A DNA stretch of 64,000 nucleotides from Cytophagales bacterium (GCA_004294225.1 REBA01000010.1:62001-126000), one strand, 5' to 3'. Shown: positions 1 through 9,379, numbered from the stretch's first letter. Made by a program: numbers and translations. Notes: generated from the letters alone by a model not told the origin.

Positions 1-73
1 TAGTATCTGTGATTTGACCATAAAGTATTTCGTCGCCTATGGTAATGATTTCGGCGGTAATTAATTGTTCCAT
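1..73 (-). CDS. cinA: CinA-family protein, N-terminal fragment (window edge)
   Basis: Reading leftward from the ATG at 73-71 gives MEQLITAEIITIGDEILYGQ followed by ITDT. This is the typical start of the CinA/MoaB-like molybdopterin-binding domain (the motif GDEIL.G.I.DTN). The gene leaves the window after 24 residues, so only the identity of the N terminus can be judged. It starts 2 bases after the stop of the glycosyltransferase gene, so it is probably the last visible gene of the leftward operon that begins with the BatA-domain gene. Full-length members couple this domain to a nicotinamide-nucleotide amidase; that part is outside the window. Confidence 0.8.
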   Translation of the reverse strand, partial: MEQLITAEIITIGDEILYGQITDT

Positions 74-75
74 TT

Positions 76-1044
76 TTAAATTCCTACATTATCAATCACC
101 AAATAATCATTTTTCTTTGAAGAAGAAATATTCACCATTTCAGCAATATAGCCTGCTAAAAACAATTGTGTTCCTATCACTAACGCAACCAAAGCCAAAT
201 AAAACCAAGTGTTATTTACAATATCTCTTCCTTTAATTTGATTAGCGATGTTATAAATTTTTTCTCCTATTAAAAACAAGGTAACAAAAAAGCCAAATAC
301 AAAAGAAATCGTACCTAGGGTACCGAAAAAATGCATTGGTCTTTTTCTAAACTTAGATACAAAAGTTATTGATAACAAGTCTAAGAAACCAAAAATAAAT
401 CTTTCTAAGCCAAATTTAGTAGTACCATATTTGCGTGCTTGGTGTTTTACAACTTTTTCTCCTATTTTATTAAATCCATTCCATTTTGCTATCACTGGAA
501 TGTAACGATGCATTTCGCCATAGACTTCAATGTTTTTTACAACCCTATTTTTATAAGCCTTCAGTCCACAATTAAAATCATGTAAAGAAATCCCCGAAAT
601 ATAGCTAGTAACTCCATTGAATAATTTTGTAGGAATCGTTTTAGAAATCGGATCATATCTTTTCTGTTTCCAGCCTGAGACCAAGTCATAACCTTCATTA
701 ACTATCATATTATACAATGAGGGTATTTCTTCTGGGCTATCTTGAAGGTCAGCATCCATGGTAATCACTACTTCTCCTTGGCATTGTTGAAAACCAACTT
801 GAAGTGCGGCAGACTTACCATAATTTCTTACAAACCGATGTCCTTTTATATTATTATTTTGTTGATTCAGTTTTTGTATTACTTGCCAAGAGTTATCAGT
901 ACTACCGTCATCTATCAGTATTACTTCATAAGTAAAATGATGTTCCATCATTACTTTCTCAATCCAAGTACATAGCTCTTGCAATGATTCATCTTCATTC
1001 AAAAGTGGGATAACGATAGAAATTTGTTTACTAAAGTAACTCAT
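76..1044 (-). CDS. Family 2 glycosyltransferase, polyprenyl-phosphate sugar transferase type, with C-terminal membrane anchor
   Basis: A 322-residue GT-A glycosyltransferase of the DPM1/GtrB/ArnC type. The N-terminal nucleotide-binding motif SIVIPLLNEDESL and VILIDDGSTD (Asp45-Asp46) are followed by the metal-binding DAD at residues 97-99. Two strong membrane helices (about 237-265 and 280-305) end the protein. Family members transfer a sugar from a nucleotide sugar to undecaprenyl phosphate on the cytoplasmic face of the inner membrane, for glycan or lipid decoration. The gene starts 10 bases after the dihydroorotase homologue and is followed 2 bases later by cinA, so all are probably co-transcribed. 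The donor sugar cannot be read from the sequence. Confidence 0.9.
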   Translation of the reverse strand: MSYFSKQISIVIPLLNEDESLQELCTWIEKVMMEHHFTYEVILIDDGSTDNSWQVIQKLNQQNNNIKGHRFVRNYGKSAALQVGFQQCQGEVVITMDADLQDSPEEIPSLYNMIVNEGYDLVSGWKQKRYDPISKTIPTKLFNGVTSYISGISLHDFNCGLKAYKNRVVKNIEVYGEMHRYIPVIAKWNGFNKIGEKVVKHQARKYGTTKFGLERFIFGFLDLLSITFVSKFRKRPMHFFGTLGTISFVFGFFVTLFLIGEKIYNIANQIKGRDIVNNTWFYLALVALVIGTQLFLAGYIAEMVNISSSKKNDYLVIDNVGI

Positions 1045-1054
1045 AAATAAATTA

Positions 1055-2320
1055 TTAATTAAAGACTCTATATTTTGATTTATTAAATACCGCCTTTACT
1101 TTTCCTTTCAACTTTTTTCCAATGAATGGAGTGTTTTTTGATTTTGATTTAATATCTCTCAGCTCTAGCACCCACTCTTCATTGGGAGAAAATAAGGTTA
1201 AGTTAGCCACGTGGTTTTCTTCTATTCTTGGCAATTTGGTTTTTAATATATTTCTTGGAGCATAGGTAAATTTATCAATTAATTTTTCTATATCCATAAC
1301 ACCATCCAATGCCATAGACAATGCACCATATGCAGTCTCTAAGCCTATCATTCCGAATTCTGCAAGGTCAAATTCTAGTTTCTTTGATTCTACATCTTGA
1401 GGGATATGATCGCTTACTATAACATCAATTGTACCGTCTATCAAATAAGTTTTTAGAAGTTCTGTATCTTCTGGCGAACGAAGTGGAGGATTCACTTTAA
1501 GATTGGTATCAAAAGATTTTATCAAAGTATCATCTAACAAAAGTTGATAAGCCGCAATATCACAAGTAACTGATAAACCATTCTGCTTAGCAATTTTAAT
1601 CATCTCTAAAGATTTAGGACTAGATATATGAGCAAAATGAAGTTTACCTCCTGTGTAATTTAATATACTTAAATCACGCTCTACCATTAACTCTTCTGCT
1701 ATTTTGGGGATTCCTTTTAAGCCCAACATTGTACTCTCAATACTTTCATTCATCTGCCCAAAATGGCTAATCTGATTATCTTCTGCGTGACTAATCAATA
1801 AAGCATCTAAAGGTTGCAGGTATTGGAGCGTTTTCAGCATCACATCTGAATGCCAAATCGGGAATTCTCCATCGGTAAAAGCTACTGCTCCTGCATGATG
1901 TAAATCCATCATTTCTGTAATTTCTTTTCCTTCTAAATTATGAGTAACAGCAGCCATCGGATGAATTTCTACCAACAAATCTCTACATTTTGATTTTATG
2001 AAACTCACCACGTTTTTAGACTGAACTACAGGCTTGGTATTGGGTAAAGAAGCGATTTCCGTATATCCACCTGCAATAGCAGCTTCGCAAACAGATTCTA
2101 TATCCTCTTTATATTCATAACCAGGTTCACCAATAGTAGTGCGCATATCAAACCAACCTATAGAAAGCAATTGTCCTTCTGCATCTATTACTCTATCAGC
2201 ATTTAGGGATTCAGTGGTTATTTTTGTAATAATCCCATCGCTGATAAGCACATTGGTTACTTGATGGTAATAGGGTGAATTTTTATCAATAATTTTGGCC
2301 CCTTTAATAAGAATCTGCAT
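1055..2320 (-). CDS. Dihydroorotase-like amidohydrolase, probably non-catalytic
   Basis: A 421-residue amidohydrolase whose overall pattern is that of type I dihydroorotase (PyrC): the NPPLR motif near 278, His178 (SHAED), His231 (AHIS) and Asp304-His305 (SDHIP) are present. The N-terminal metal-binding motif, normally D-x-H-x-H-x-R-x-PG, reads FDMRTTIGEPG at residues 57-67. Both metal-ligand histidines and the substrate-binding arginine are therefore replaced, at positions 60, 62 and 64. Such proteins are commonly annotated dihydroorotase in Bacteroidota. From the residues I infer that it is unlikely to carry out the usual zinc chemistry and may be structural or have diverged. It sits 12 bases downstream of the BatA-domain gene. 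Confidence 0.85.
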   Translation of the reverse strand: MQILIKGAKIIDKNSPYYHQVTNVLISDGIITKITTESLNADRVIDAEGQLLSIGWFDMRTTIGEPGYEYKEDIESVCEAAIAGGYTEIASLPNTKPVVQSKNVVSFIKSKCRDLLVEIHPMAAVTHNLEGKEITEMMDLHHAGAVAFTDGEFPIWHSDVMLKTLQYLQPLDALLISHAEDNQISHFGQMNESIESTMLGLKGIPKIAEELMVERDLSILNYTGGKLHFAHISSPKSLEMIKIAKQNGLSVTCDIAAYQLLLDDTLIKSFDTNLKVNPPLRSPEDTELLKTYLIDGTIDVIVSDHIPQDVESKKLEFDLAEFGMIGLETAYGALSMALDGVMDIEKLIDKFTYAPRNILKTKLPRIEENHVANLTLFSPNEEWVLELRDIKSKSKNTPFIGKKLKGKVKAVFNKSKYRVFN

Positions 2321-2332
2321 GATGATTTATGA

Positions 2333-4378
2333 TTATTTATAAAACCTAAGCAATAGTATTTCTATCAGAAGAAAAATAATAGCAAATAAAATACAATATT
2401 TCCAAAGTGATACTCCTACAAAATCTTGTTCAAAAGATTTTAAGAAAGTATCATTCACATCACCATTATATATCCGTACATTTTTATTGTTTTTAAATAT
2501 ATTTTCTAGATCAGTAATAGTATACATTTCATTAATAGACTCTTTTTTATCTTGATTCAATGCGATATAAGAAATTAATTTATTTTTTAGCTCCAGCTTA
2601 TATATTCCGGGGCTTACTTCTATATTAGGGATAGAGAATACTAAATTACTTCCATTAATTTGTTGATTTGGAATAATGCTAAATTCATCTTTATTGAGCA
2701 TAAATAATTCTTTATTATTTTGAATATTTTCTGGCAAAACAAACTCTACATAATCTTCTCGAATACTATATGAAATTTTAGAAGTATTGTTAAGGCTTTC
2801 AAAAGCTATCTTATACATTACTGGCACAAAGAGCGCATGCTTAGGAAAAGTACTATTTGATTCCGCAATTGACCCTGCAAATAAATATATTTTGCCTTTC
2901 AGAAAATCAAATTGAGAAAGTGCATGGTTTCCGTTTTTGAATTTCAATAAACTATTGCCTTTGCCTTGAATATCTATATTGGGATAGAAAAAAGGCATAT
3001 CCATTTTTTTATCTTCTTTGTCAAATATGTTTTTAAAAAAAGGATGATTAAAATCTGGCACTGCTATAGTATAATTATTTCTATTCGCCAGAGACGTATC
3101 CACTTTTACCTCTGCCAATAGAGGTAGAGATAATTGATTAAAAAATTTTTGATAGGAATTCCTTTCCATATCTTTGGATGGAAAGACGGCTATTGCTCCA
3201 CCCTTTTTCAAAAAAGTCTGCAAAGCTAATACCAATGACTCTGGAATATTATTTATACTCTCTAACACAACTAAGGATACTGATTCAAGAGAAGAATAAT
3301 CGATACTTGAGATAGAAGCAGAAGTAATTTCAAAAAGTGCTTTATTGGCGTATATCTTATTGATATAATTTGATTTGCTTTGATACAAATCCAATATCTT
3401 AATTTGTGGAGATACATTAACCACGAAAAAATAGTTGTTATCAAACACAATTGGATAATCATCAAAACTAACTCTACACTGCTTCTGTCCTAAAGTATTG
3501 CATACAAAATTAAGTTTTACAGTTTGTTCCAAATTAGGAAGCAAGTCCACCTCTTTTGCATTAACTTGAATATTATCAATATATAGTTTTACAACTATTT
3601 TTTTTGATTCAGTTAAATTTTTGCTTTTTAAAATTACAGCTACATCATTGGGTTCGTTTAGCCTTACAATAGGCTTAGAGAGCAACAAAGAATCTACATA
3701 TACATTGGCTTTCTGACTTGCCTGCATGGGGATAAAAAAGTACTGCTGATTGCTATCTAATGCTAATTTCTCTATATCACCTATAGTACTTTTCTGAAAA
3801 TCACTAAAGAAAAAATACTGATTATTCTTATGATTAGAATTATTAGTGTTCTCTAATCTTTTAAAAATGCTTTTAAAATCTTTATGGGTATAAGTAAATT
3901 TTAAATTGGTAACACGTTCTATCAATTTATCCTTATTCAATAAAAACTGATCTTTCCCTTCAAAGTCATTGGTTATAATCTGATAATTTGTGTTTGGAGG
4001 AAATTTATCACTTAATTTAAGCATATTCCTAGTTGTCATATCTAGCAAATTCTCTCCGTTGTTGCCAGCTTGCATGCTCATCGAATTATCAAAATAAGCA
4101 ATTATATTAGGTTCTGAAAACATTCTATCAGATTCCTCTCCAGGAATAAATGGCTGTGCAAAGGCAAAAACCAAAAAACTAATAAATAAAATTCTAGAAA
4201 AAAGTACTAATAAATGTTTTAATTTTAATCTTGATGTAGTAGTTTCCTTAACATTTTTAAGAAACTTTACGTTTGTAAACAAAATTAATTTGGGTCTTTG
4301 GAAATTAAATAAATGAATGACAATAGGAATTGCCACCAAAAACAGACCAAATAAAAAACTAGGGAATAAAAAATTCAT
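2333..4378 (-). CDS. BatA-domain / von Willebrand A-like double-membrane-anchored protein
   Basis: A 681-residue inner-membrane protein. The first 77 residues are the BatA N-terminal region: one helix at about 4-25, the basic FQRPKLILFTN segment, and a second helix at about 55-77. A periplasmic von Willebrand A-like domain follows, with an intact metal-site signature DNSMS (Asp97, Ser99, Ser101). A long beta-rich region and a final helix at about 660-678 complete it. Family members are linked to Bacteroidota aerotolerance-type (Bat) or envelope complexes, but the molecular role is unknown. It is the first gene of a tight leftward operon (BatA protein, dihydroorotase homologue, glycosyltransferase, cinA). 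A candidate promoter lies just upstream. Confidence 0.85.
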   Translation of the reverse strand: MNFLFPSFLFGLFLVAIPIVIHLFNFQRPKLILFTNVKFLKNVKETTTSRLKLKHLLVLFSRILFISFLVFAFAQPFIPGEESDRMFSEPNIIAYFDNSMSMQAGNNGENLLDMTTRNMLKLSDKFPPNTNYQIITNDFEGKDQFLLNKDKLIERVTNLKFTYTHKDFKSIFKRLENTNNSNHKNNQYFFFSDFQKSTIGDIEKLALDSNQQYFFIPMQASQKANVYVDSLLLSKPIVRLNEPNDVAVILKSKNLTESKKIVVKLYIDNIQVNAKEVDLLPNLEQTVKLNFVCNTLGQKQCRVSFDDYPIVFDNNYFFVVNVSPQIKILDLYQSKSNYINKIYANKALFEITSASISSIDYSSLESVSLVVLESINNIPESLVLALQTFLKKGGAIAVFPSKDMERNSYQKFFNQLSLPLLAEVKVDTSLANRNNYTIAVPDFNHPFFKNIFDKEDKKMDMPFFYPNIDIQGKGNSLLKFKNGNHALSQFDFLKGKIYLFAGSIAESNSTFPKHALFVPVMYKIAFESLNNTSKISYSIREDYVEFVLPENIQNNKELFMLNKDEFSIIPNQQINGSNLVFSIPNIEVSPGIYKLELKNKLISYIALNQDKKESINEMYTITDLENIFKNNKNVRIYNGDVNDTFLKSFEQDFVGVSLWKYCILFAIIFLLIEILLLRFYK

Positions 4379-4404
4379 TTATCTTCAAAATTACAAAACG
4401 AAAT

Positions 4405-4432
4405 CAAATATAAAAGTAACATTTTAGACCAA
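4405..4432 (-). promoter_or_regulatory. Candidate Bacteroidota-type promoter of the BatA-domain operon
   Basis: On the minus strand TATATTTG (4412-4405) matches the Bacteroidota -7 box TAnnTTTG. A TTG lies 17 bases upstream (4432-4430), close to the -33 box. The inferred start of transcription would leave a leader of about 20 bases before the ATG at 4378. AT-rich DNA produces such matches by chance, so this is only a candidate. Confidence 0.4.
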
Positions 4433-4516
4433 TCTTGTTTTAAATAATTTTAGTATTGGTAAATGAATTAATTAATTATAATTTTAAATTAAATTTTTAA
4501 CAAAAAACAAACTATC

Positions 4517-4870
4517 ATGAAAAAATACGGAATTATCTTTATCGGAACTGTTGTCACTGCTGCTTTATTGTTCAATATTTTTGCTTTCAAAGGAGCCGAA
4601 AAAAAATCAGATTACGGAAATGGTTATATCTTGCTTGAAGTCTATGAAATACCTTCTTATTCTGATGCTGGTGTTCATATCCACTATGGTAACTTAAAAA
4701 CAGAAATTGTCCCTTTCAAATCTTTTAAAGACAAAGGCAATCATGACGACAATGCTGACATTATTCTAAAATCTATAAATAAATTTGTAGAAGAAGGGTA
4801 CAAAATAGAAAGTACTTGTGCTGGTCTTTCTCAAGGAGGTATGATTACAAAAATATTTATGAGAAAATAA
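4517..4870 (+). CDS. Small exported or membrane-anchored protein of unknown function
   Basis: A 117-residue protein with a short basic start and one hydrophobic segment (about residues 5-24), which could be a signal peptide or anchor. A soluble domain of about 90 residues follows. The end of the domain, KSINKFVEEGYKIESTCAG, resembles the 'helix then EGYKI...S' pattern of many short Bacteroidota exported proteins, but I do not recognise a family. It is transcribed alone, opposite to both neighbours, and ends at a strong hairpin shared with the GH92 gene. No function is assigned. Confidence 0.7.
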   Translation: MKKYGIIFIGTVVTAALLFNIFAFKGAEKKSDYGNGYILLEVYEIPSYSDAGVHIHYGNLKTEIVPFKSFKDKGNHDDNADIILKSINKFVEEGYKIESTCAGLSQGGMITKIFMRK

Positions 4871-4892
4871 TATATCTTTATAAATTATCATT

Positions 4893-4920
4893 AAAAAAGG
4901 AGCTATTAAGCTCCTTTTTT
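4893..4920. terminator. Bidirectional rho-independent terminator
   Basis: A perfect 12-base stem (AAAAAAGGAGCT at 4893-4904, AGCTCCTTTTTT at 4909-4920) with a 4-base loop. The A and T tracts on either side let it work in both directions. It lies between the convergent small-protein gene and the GH92 gene, whose stop codon (4921-4919) touches it. Confidence 0.85.
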
Positions 4921-7900
4921 AATGATATAACCATGTAGCAGGTATTGAATGTTTTTCATGATGAGAAGCATGGTGCTTTCCTATCTGGTGCGATTTTATT
5001 TGCAAATTTAATTTTTCTACACCAGTAGTTTCAATATATTCAAGCTTTATTCTATGATATCCTGCTTGAAGAGCTGCTTTATGCCTGTGCTCATGCTTCC
5101 CATGATGATAATAGGCCTCAATAAATAACTCATCATCTATATAAAGTTTTGCGGCTTCATCGATATTTCCCATGTAAAACGTGTAAATAGCATCTTCAGG
5201 TATTTTTATAAATCCTTCCATCACCAATCCGAAATTGTCTCTATCTTTATTCTTAGCTACCGAAATTTGAGAAACAGTATCTTCTTCTTTTGGCTTAAGA
5301 GTTTCGAAATCTGGTATTCCATCAAATTCTCCTTCATAAAACTTATACTTCAGCCCAGAATTTACAGGTGTTATTAAAGAATCAGATTTTAAAATTTTAT
5401 TATTAAAAAATAGATCTAATGTTGGGCTAGGTAAATAACCTTGCTTAAACACCTTTGCTTTCAATCTAGTACTTTTTGTAAAATACAAAGGGTGACTATA
5501 TAATGAGCTATTTATATTGGGTTCAGATGCATCTGTAGTATATCTAATTTCTCCCCCTATAGTTCTTGTATGAAGCGGAACATTGATATGGTTCATAAAA
5601 TAACCTCCGTGATATTCTGTATATGGAATAGCACATGCCTTATATTTTGTTAGCGAACTAGGTTTTTCATTTTCATTAGTTGCCCATGTTTTATTAGGCA
5701 ATGAACTCATCTCAAATTTGAGCAATCCACCTTGCATAATCTGATCATAAGTAATATAACTTTTTGTATGATTAGCATTGTTCAACTTTGCAGACTGTAT
5801 ATAATAGTTTTTCGCTAAGTTATTATTAGCTTCAATACTCATTGTCTTACCATTAGGTAATTTGACTGTTGTTTTTCCAAACATTGGGCTTCCTATAGTA
5901 TATTCAGCTTCTCCGGGACAAACTTGGTAAAAACCTAATGCACTTAATATATACCAAGCAGATGTTTGACCATTATCTTCATCGCCACAATATCCATTGG
6001 GATCTGAAGTATATAATTTATTCATAATTGTTCTAGCCCAGAATTGTGTTTTCCAAGCTTGGTTGGCATAATTATATAAATAAATAAAATGTTGCATAGG
6101 CTGGTTTCCATGAGCATATTGCCCCATTTTTGCATTAAGCATTTCTGTAATTTCATGAATCTGATAACCATAATGATGAAAATCAAAATGGGGGGGCAAA
6201 ATGAATATAGAATCCATTTTATTTACAAAAATGTCTTTCCCTCCCATTAGGTTAATCAATCCTTGGGGGTCATGAAACACAGACCAATTCCAATGCCAAG
6301 CATTCCCTTCCGTATAATGCCCACCCCAAGAATATTTATTGAAGTGTTCAAGCCAACTACCATCAATATTTCTTGGTCTCATCAGATTGGTATGTGCATC
6401 AAAAGTATTAATATAATTATAAGCTCTCTCTTTGTAAAGGGCTGTATCTTGGTATTTCCCTAATAAACCAGCAAATTTATAAATACAGTAATCATCATAA
6501 GCATATTCTAGCGTTTTTGATACACTTTCGCCAATCAGTGTAGGCACATAGCCAAGTTGATTATAATATTGAAGACCATCTCGCCCCATAAATTTATCAG
6601 GTCTTTGTTGATTAGCGTCTTTGATCATGGCTTGATAAGCAGTATGCAAATCAAATTTTGTAAGACCCTTTGAATAGGCATCTACAAACAAAGAAGCCGC
6701 ATGTGCCCCTATCATCACTTCCTTATAACCTGGATTCAGCCATCTTGGTAACCATCCTCCCTCTTTATATGCATTCACAAGGGCTTGACAAAACTCTTGA
6801 TGCCTATCTGGGTATAGTAGAGTAAAAAAAGGAAAAACTCCTCTAAAAGTATCCCATAGTCCATTATCAGCATACATTACGCCTTCATGAATTTTGCCAT
6901 CGAAAGCACTATAATATCTAGACTTACCATCCTCACCGAATTCATACAACATCCTTGGGAAAAGTATGGTTCTATAAAAGCAAGAATAGAAAACTGTTTT
7001 TTGTTGATTGCTGGCACCCTCAACTTTTATTTTTTGCATTTCTAATTCCCAAACTTTTTTAGATGCTTCCTTGGTTGCCTCAAAAGTTTTATCACCGATC
7101 TCATTTTGTAAATTAAGCTCTGCTTGTTCTATACTGATAAAAGATGTAGCTATCTTCATAAATACAGGCTTGGTAGTATCTGTGCTGAATCTTAAATACG
7201 CTCCTACATGCTCGGCATCAGCTTCTAGTTCGTCTCCATTAATAGTATCTTTTATCCAAGTACCTGACTTGGTAAAACTTTGACTAAAAACTGCCACAAA
7301 ATAACCTGCAAAATTAGCAGGTACACTACCTGTATTATTCCTACAAGTGCCTATTACCTTGTTCTCTTCAGGAATTACTTTAACAACTGAACCACCAGTA
7401 AAAGCGTCAATTAAGACATGAGCATTTTTGGATTTAGGAAATTTGAATTTAAAATAAGCACATCGCTCTGTGGCTGTATATTCAGTAGTAATATTATTTT
7501 TCTCAAAAGTTACTTGATAACTGTATGGAGTAGCTAATTCTTTTGCATGACTGTATGAAGCAGCTCTGGCTTGTTCAGTGAGCTCTAATTCCCCTAATTG
7601 TGGCATGACGGAAAATGTACCATAATCTCCCATCCAAGGGCTAGGAATGCGAGTAGCTCTAAAACCTGTAATATTTGTAGAAGAGTAGGTATAAACCCAA
7701 CCACTTGATTTATCAGTGGTGGTCTGTGGCGTCCAATAGGTCATTCCAAATGGTCTCGCCACCAAAGGAAGCGTATTGCCATGCGAAAGCTCTTTTGAAG
7801 AATTGGTTCCTATCAGTGGATTAATAAATCTTACTAAAGAGGTATCTTGACAATACCCAAAGCCTAAACCTATTCTTAAGCAAAGAAAAAATAAAACAAA

Positions 7901-7924
7901 TCGAATTAATTTATCAGCATTCAT
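4919..7924 (-). CDS. GH92-family exo-acting alpha-mannosidase, secreted, with C-terminal accessory domains
   Basis: A 1001-residue exported glycosidase. A signal peptide (to about residue 25) is followed by the GH92 opening VRFINPLIGT. Catalytic landmarks are in place: Glu539 in the EGNAWHW motif (general acid position) and Asp648/Asp650 in GDEDNGQTSAWY (base region). The family is calcium-dependent and removes terminal alpha-mannose by inversion. After the catalytic domain (to about 760) come a chitobiase-C-terminal-like beta sandwich (about 775-850, GEIRYTTDASEPN) and a PA14-like sugar-binding domain (about 865-985, ending in a His-rich tail). No SusC/SusD pair or other glycosidase is adjacent, so it does not sit in a classical polysaccharide utilisation locus in this window. 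The exact linkage specificity is not readable. Confidence 0.9.
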   Translation of the reverse strand: MNADKLIRFVLFFLCLRIGLGFGYCQDTSLVRFINPLIGTNSSKELSHGNTLPLVARPFGMTYWTPQTTTDKSSGWVYTYSSTNITGFRATRIPSPWMGDYGTFSVMPQLGELELTEQARAASYSHAKELATPYSYQVTFEKNNITTEYTATERCAYFKFKFPKSKNAHVLIDAFTGGSVVKVIPEENKVIGTCRNNTGSVPANFAGYFVAVFSQSFTKSGTWIKDTINGDELEADAEHVGAYLRFSTDTTKPVFMKIATSFISIEQAELNLQNEIGDKTFEATKEASKKVWELEMQKIKVEGASNQQKTVFYSCFYRTILFPRMLYEFGEDGKSRYYSAFDGKIHEGVMYADNGLWDTFRGVFPFFTLLYPDRHQEFCQALVNAYKEGGWLPRWLNPGYKEVMIGAHAASLFVDAYSKGLTKFDLHTAYQAMIKDANQQRPDKFMGRDGLQYYNQLGYVPTLIGESVSKTLEYAYDDYCIYKFAGLLGKYQDTALYKERAYNYINTFDAHTNLMRPRNIDGSWLEHFNKYSWGGHYTEGNAWHWNWSVFHDPQGLINLMGGKDIFVNKMDSIFILPPHFDFHHYGYQIHEITEMLNAKMGQYAHGNQPMQHFIYLYNYANQAWKTQFWARTIMNKLYTSDPNGYCGDEDNGQTSAWYILSALGFYQVCPGEAEYTIGSPMFGKTTVKLPNGKTMSIEANNNLAKNYYIQSAKLNNANHTKSYITYDQIMQGGLLKFEMSSLPNKTWATNENEKPSSLTKYKACAIPYTEYHGGYFMNHINVPLHTRTIGGEIRYTTDASEPNINSSLYSHPLYFTKSTRLKAKVFKQGYLPSPTLDLFFNNKILKSDSLITPVNSGLKYKFYEGEFDGIPDFETLKPKEEDTVSQISVAKNKDRDNFGLVMEGFIKIPEDAIYTFYMGNIDEAAKLYIDDELFIEAYYHHGKHEHRHKAALQAGYHRIKLEYIETTGVEKLNLQIKSHQIGKHHASHHEKHSIPATWLYH

Positions 7925-8335
7925 TCCAACTATCCTTGAAGAATAAAATATATAAAAACAAGCTTTTGATTCTAAGATTTTAAAATTAAATAAAAAATTA
8001 GTCTTTTTTATAGAAATAATAGAATAAAAGAACTTATAGTATTAAATCAACATCAACACAATTAATAACTTATGTCAAAACCAAAAAAAAAGAAAAAAAA
8101 GAAAGACTCAATTTATTTAAACTCATAATCTACCTAGGTGCTTTTTAAGCTTTCCTATTTATATCTGTTAAAGACAAAAAAACAGATAAACGACATTCAA
8201 GATTGATTTAACAAACACATAACTTAAAGCATTTTAATATCTCCCAAAAATCTCAATAATTGTAAAAAGTAATTTTTAAAACATTTTGTTAAATATGTAT
8301 TATTTTTGAATCACGTATATAGTCTTGCTTTCTCA
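7925..8335. other. Intergenic region of 411 bases between divergent genes
   Basis: A very AT-rich stretch between the GH92 gene and the peroxidase gene. It must hold promoters for both. I see one short possible reading frame at 8072-8128 (18 codons: Met-Ser-Lys-Pro, a run of seven lysines, then DSIYLNS), with no ribosome-binding site that I can support. A TAnnTTTG-type box is at 8301-8308. No RNA gene or repeat was recognised. Confidence 0.5.
8301..8308 (+). promoter_or_regulatory. Possible -7 box for the peroxidase-SCO1 operon
   Basis: TATTTTTG matches the Bacteroidota -7 consensus TAnnTTTG, but no well-spaced -33 TTG was found (the nearest TTTG is only 12 bases away). If it is real, transcription would begin after the upstream in-frame TTG (8306), which favours the ATG at 8336 as the start codon. 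Confidence 0.25.
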
Positions 8336-9370
8336 ATGAAATTAAAGAATAAGCTAATTTATCTAATAATTTCCTTCTTTGTGTTCTGCTCTTGTCGAAA
8401 AGACCAAAGCTTAGAACAACTTATCCAAAAACCTACACAAGAAACTGGAAATGAAGAAATAAGACTTAATATTCCACTGGGTTTTCCATACCCAGAAATC
8501 CCTATGGATAACCTTCCCACTAAAAATCGAATTGCCCTAGGAAGACAGCTCTTTTTTGATCCGATATTATCTAGGGACAGCACTATATCCTGCGGATCAT
8601 GTCATATGGAAAAACTGTTCTTCCAAGACAGTAAAACATTCAGCATAGGAATTGAGAAAAGAGTAGGAGTTCGAAACGCCCCATCTATCATCAATATCGC
8701 CTATCAAGATTTCTTCTTTTTTTGGGATGGTGGTGTACCAACTTTAGAACAACAAATACTTGGTCCCATTGCTAACCCTCTAGAGATGGACGCAGACATT
8801 AATAAAGTTGTAGAACGACTCAATAATTCTCCCTCCTACGTTCAGAAATTTATCAATGCTTACAATGCTCCTCCATCTGTTTTTACGCTTACAAGAGCCA
8901 TTAGCAACTTTGAAAGGTCTTTAATTGGTGGAACCTCTCGATATGATTTATATGCAAACAAGATAGATACCAATGCCCTAAACGCTTCTGAAAAAAGAGG
9001 ATTAGAATTATTCTTCAATGAAACAGGAGACTGTTTTCATTGCCATCAAGGATTTAATTTCACCGTCAATAGCTTTTTTAATACAGGTCTATATGAAGTA
9101 TATGCAGACTCAGGAAGAGCCAAAATAACTGAATCACCATTGGATGTTGGTAAATTCAAAGTTCCTTCACTCAGAAACATTGAAAAAACAGCCCCATATA
9201 TGCACGATGGTAGCATGCAAACTCTTGAAGAAGTAATCAACCATTACAACAGCGGAGGTAAAAAAAATAGAAATAAAAGTAACCTTATGCGTCCATTAGG
9301 GATGACAGAAACAGAAAAAAAGGACCTTATAAACTTTCTTAAATCACTTACAGATATCACTTCTCAATAA
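8336..9370 (+). CDS. Di-haem cytochrome c peroxidase / MauG-family lipoprotein
   Basis: A 344-residue protein from the ATG at 8336. A longer form from TTG at 8306 would put ten residues before a good lipoprotein signal (MKLKNKLIYLIISF then FCSC), so the ATG is preferred. Two covalent haem sites are present: CGSCH (Cys86, Cys89, His90) and CFHCH (Cys233, Cys236, His237). The YMHDGSMQTLEEVINHY segment near the C terminus is typical of the family. Members reduce hydrogen peroxide in the periplasm with electrons from small cytochromes, or modify protein side chains. It is followed after 9 bases by a SCO1-type gene, which suggests a periplasmic redox or metal-handling pair. Confidence 0.9.
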   Translation: MKLKNKLIYLIISFFVFCSCRKDQSLEQLIQKPTQETGNEEIRLNIPLGFPYPEIPMDNLPTKNRIALGRQLFFDPILSRDSTISCGSCHMEKLFFQDSKTFSIGIEKRVGVRNAPSIINIAYQDFFFFWDGGVPTLEQQILGPIANPLEMDADINKVVERLNNSPSYVQKFINAYNAPPSVFTLTRAISNFERSLIGGTSRYDLYANKIDTNALNASEKRGLELFFNETGDCFHCHQGFNFTVNSFFNTGLYEVYADSGRAKITESPLDVGKFKVPSLRNIEKTAPYMHDGSMQTLEEVINHYNSGGKKNRNKSNLMRPLGMTETEKKDLINFLKSLTDITSQ

Positions 9371-9379
9371 TTAACCTTA

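Noticed and set aside
8306-8335. TTG at 8306 as start of the di-haem peroxidase
   Set aside because: It would put ten extra residues before an otherwise normal lipoprotein signal, and a possible -7 box overlaps the codon; the ATG at 8336 is preferred.
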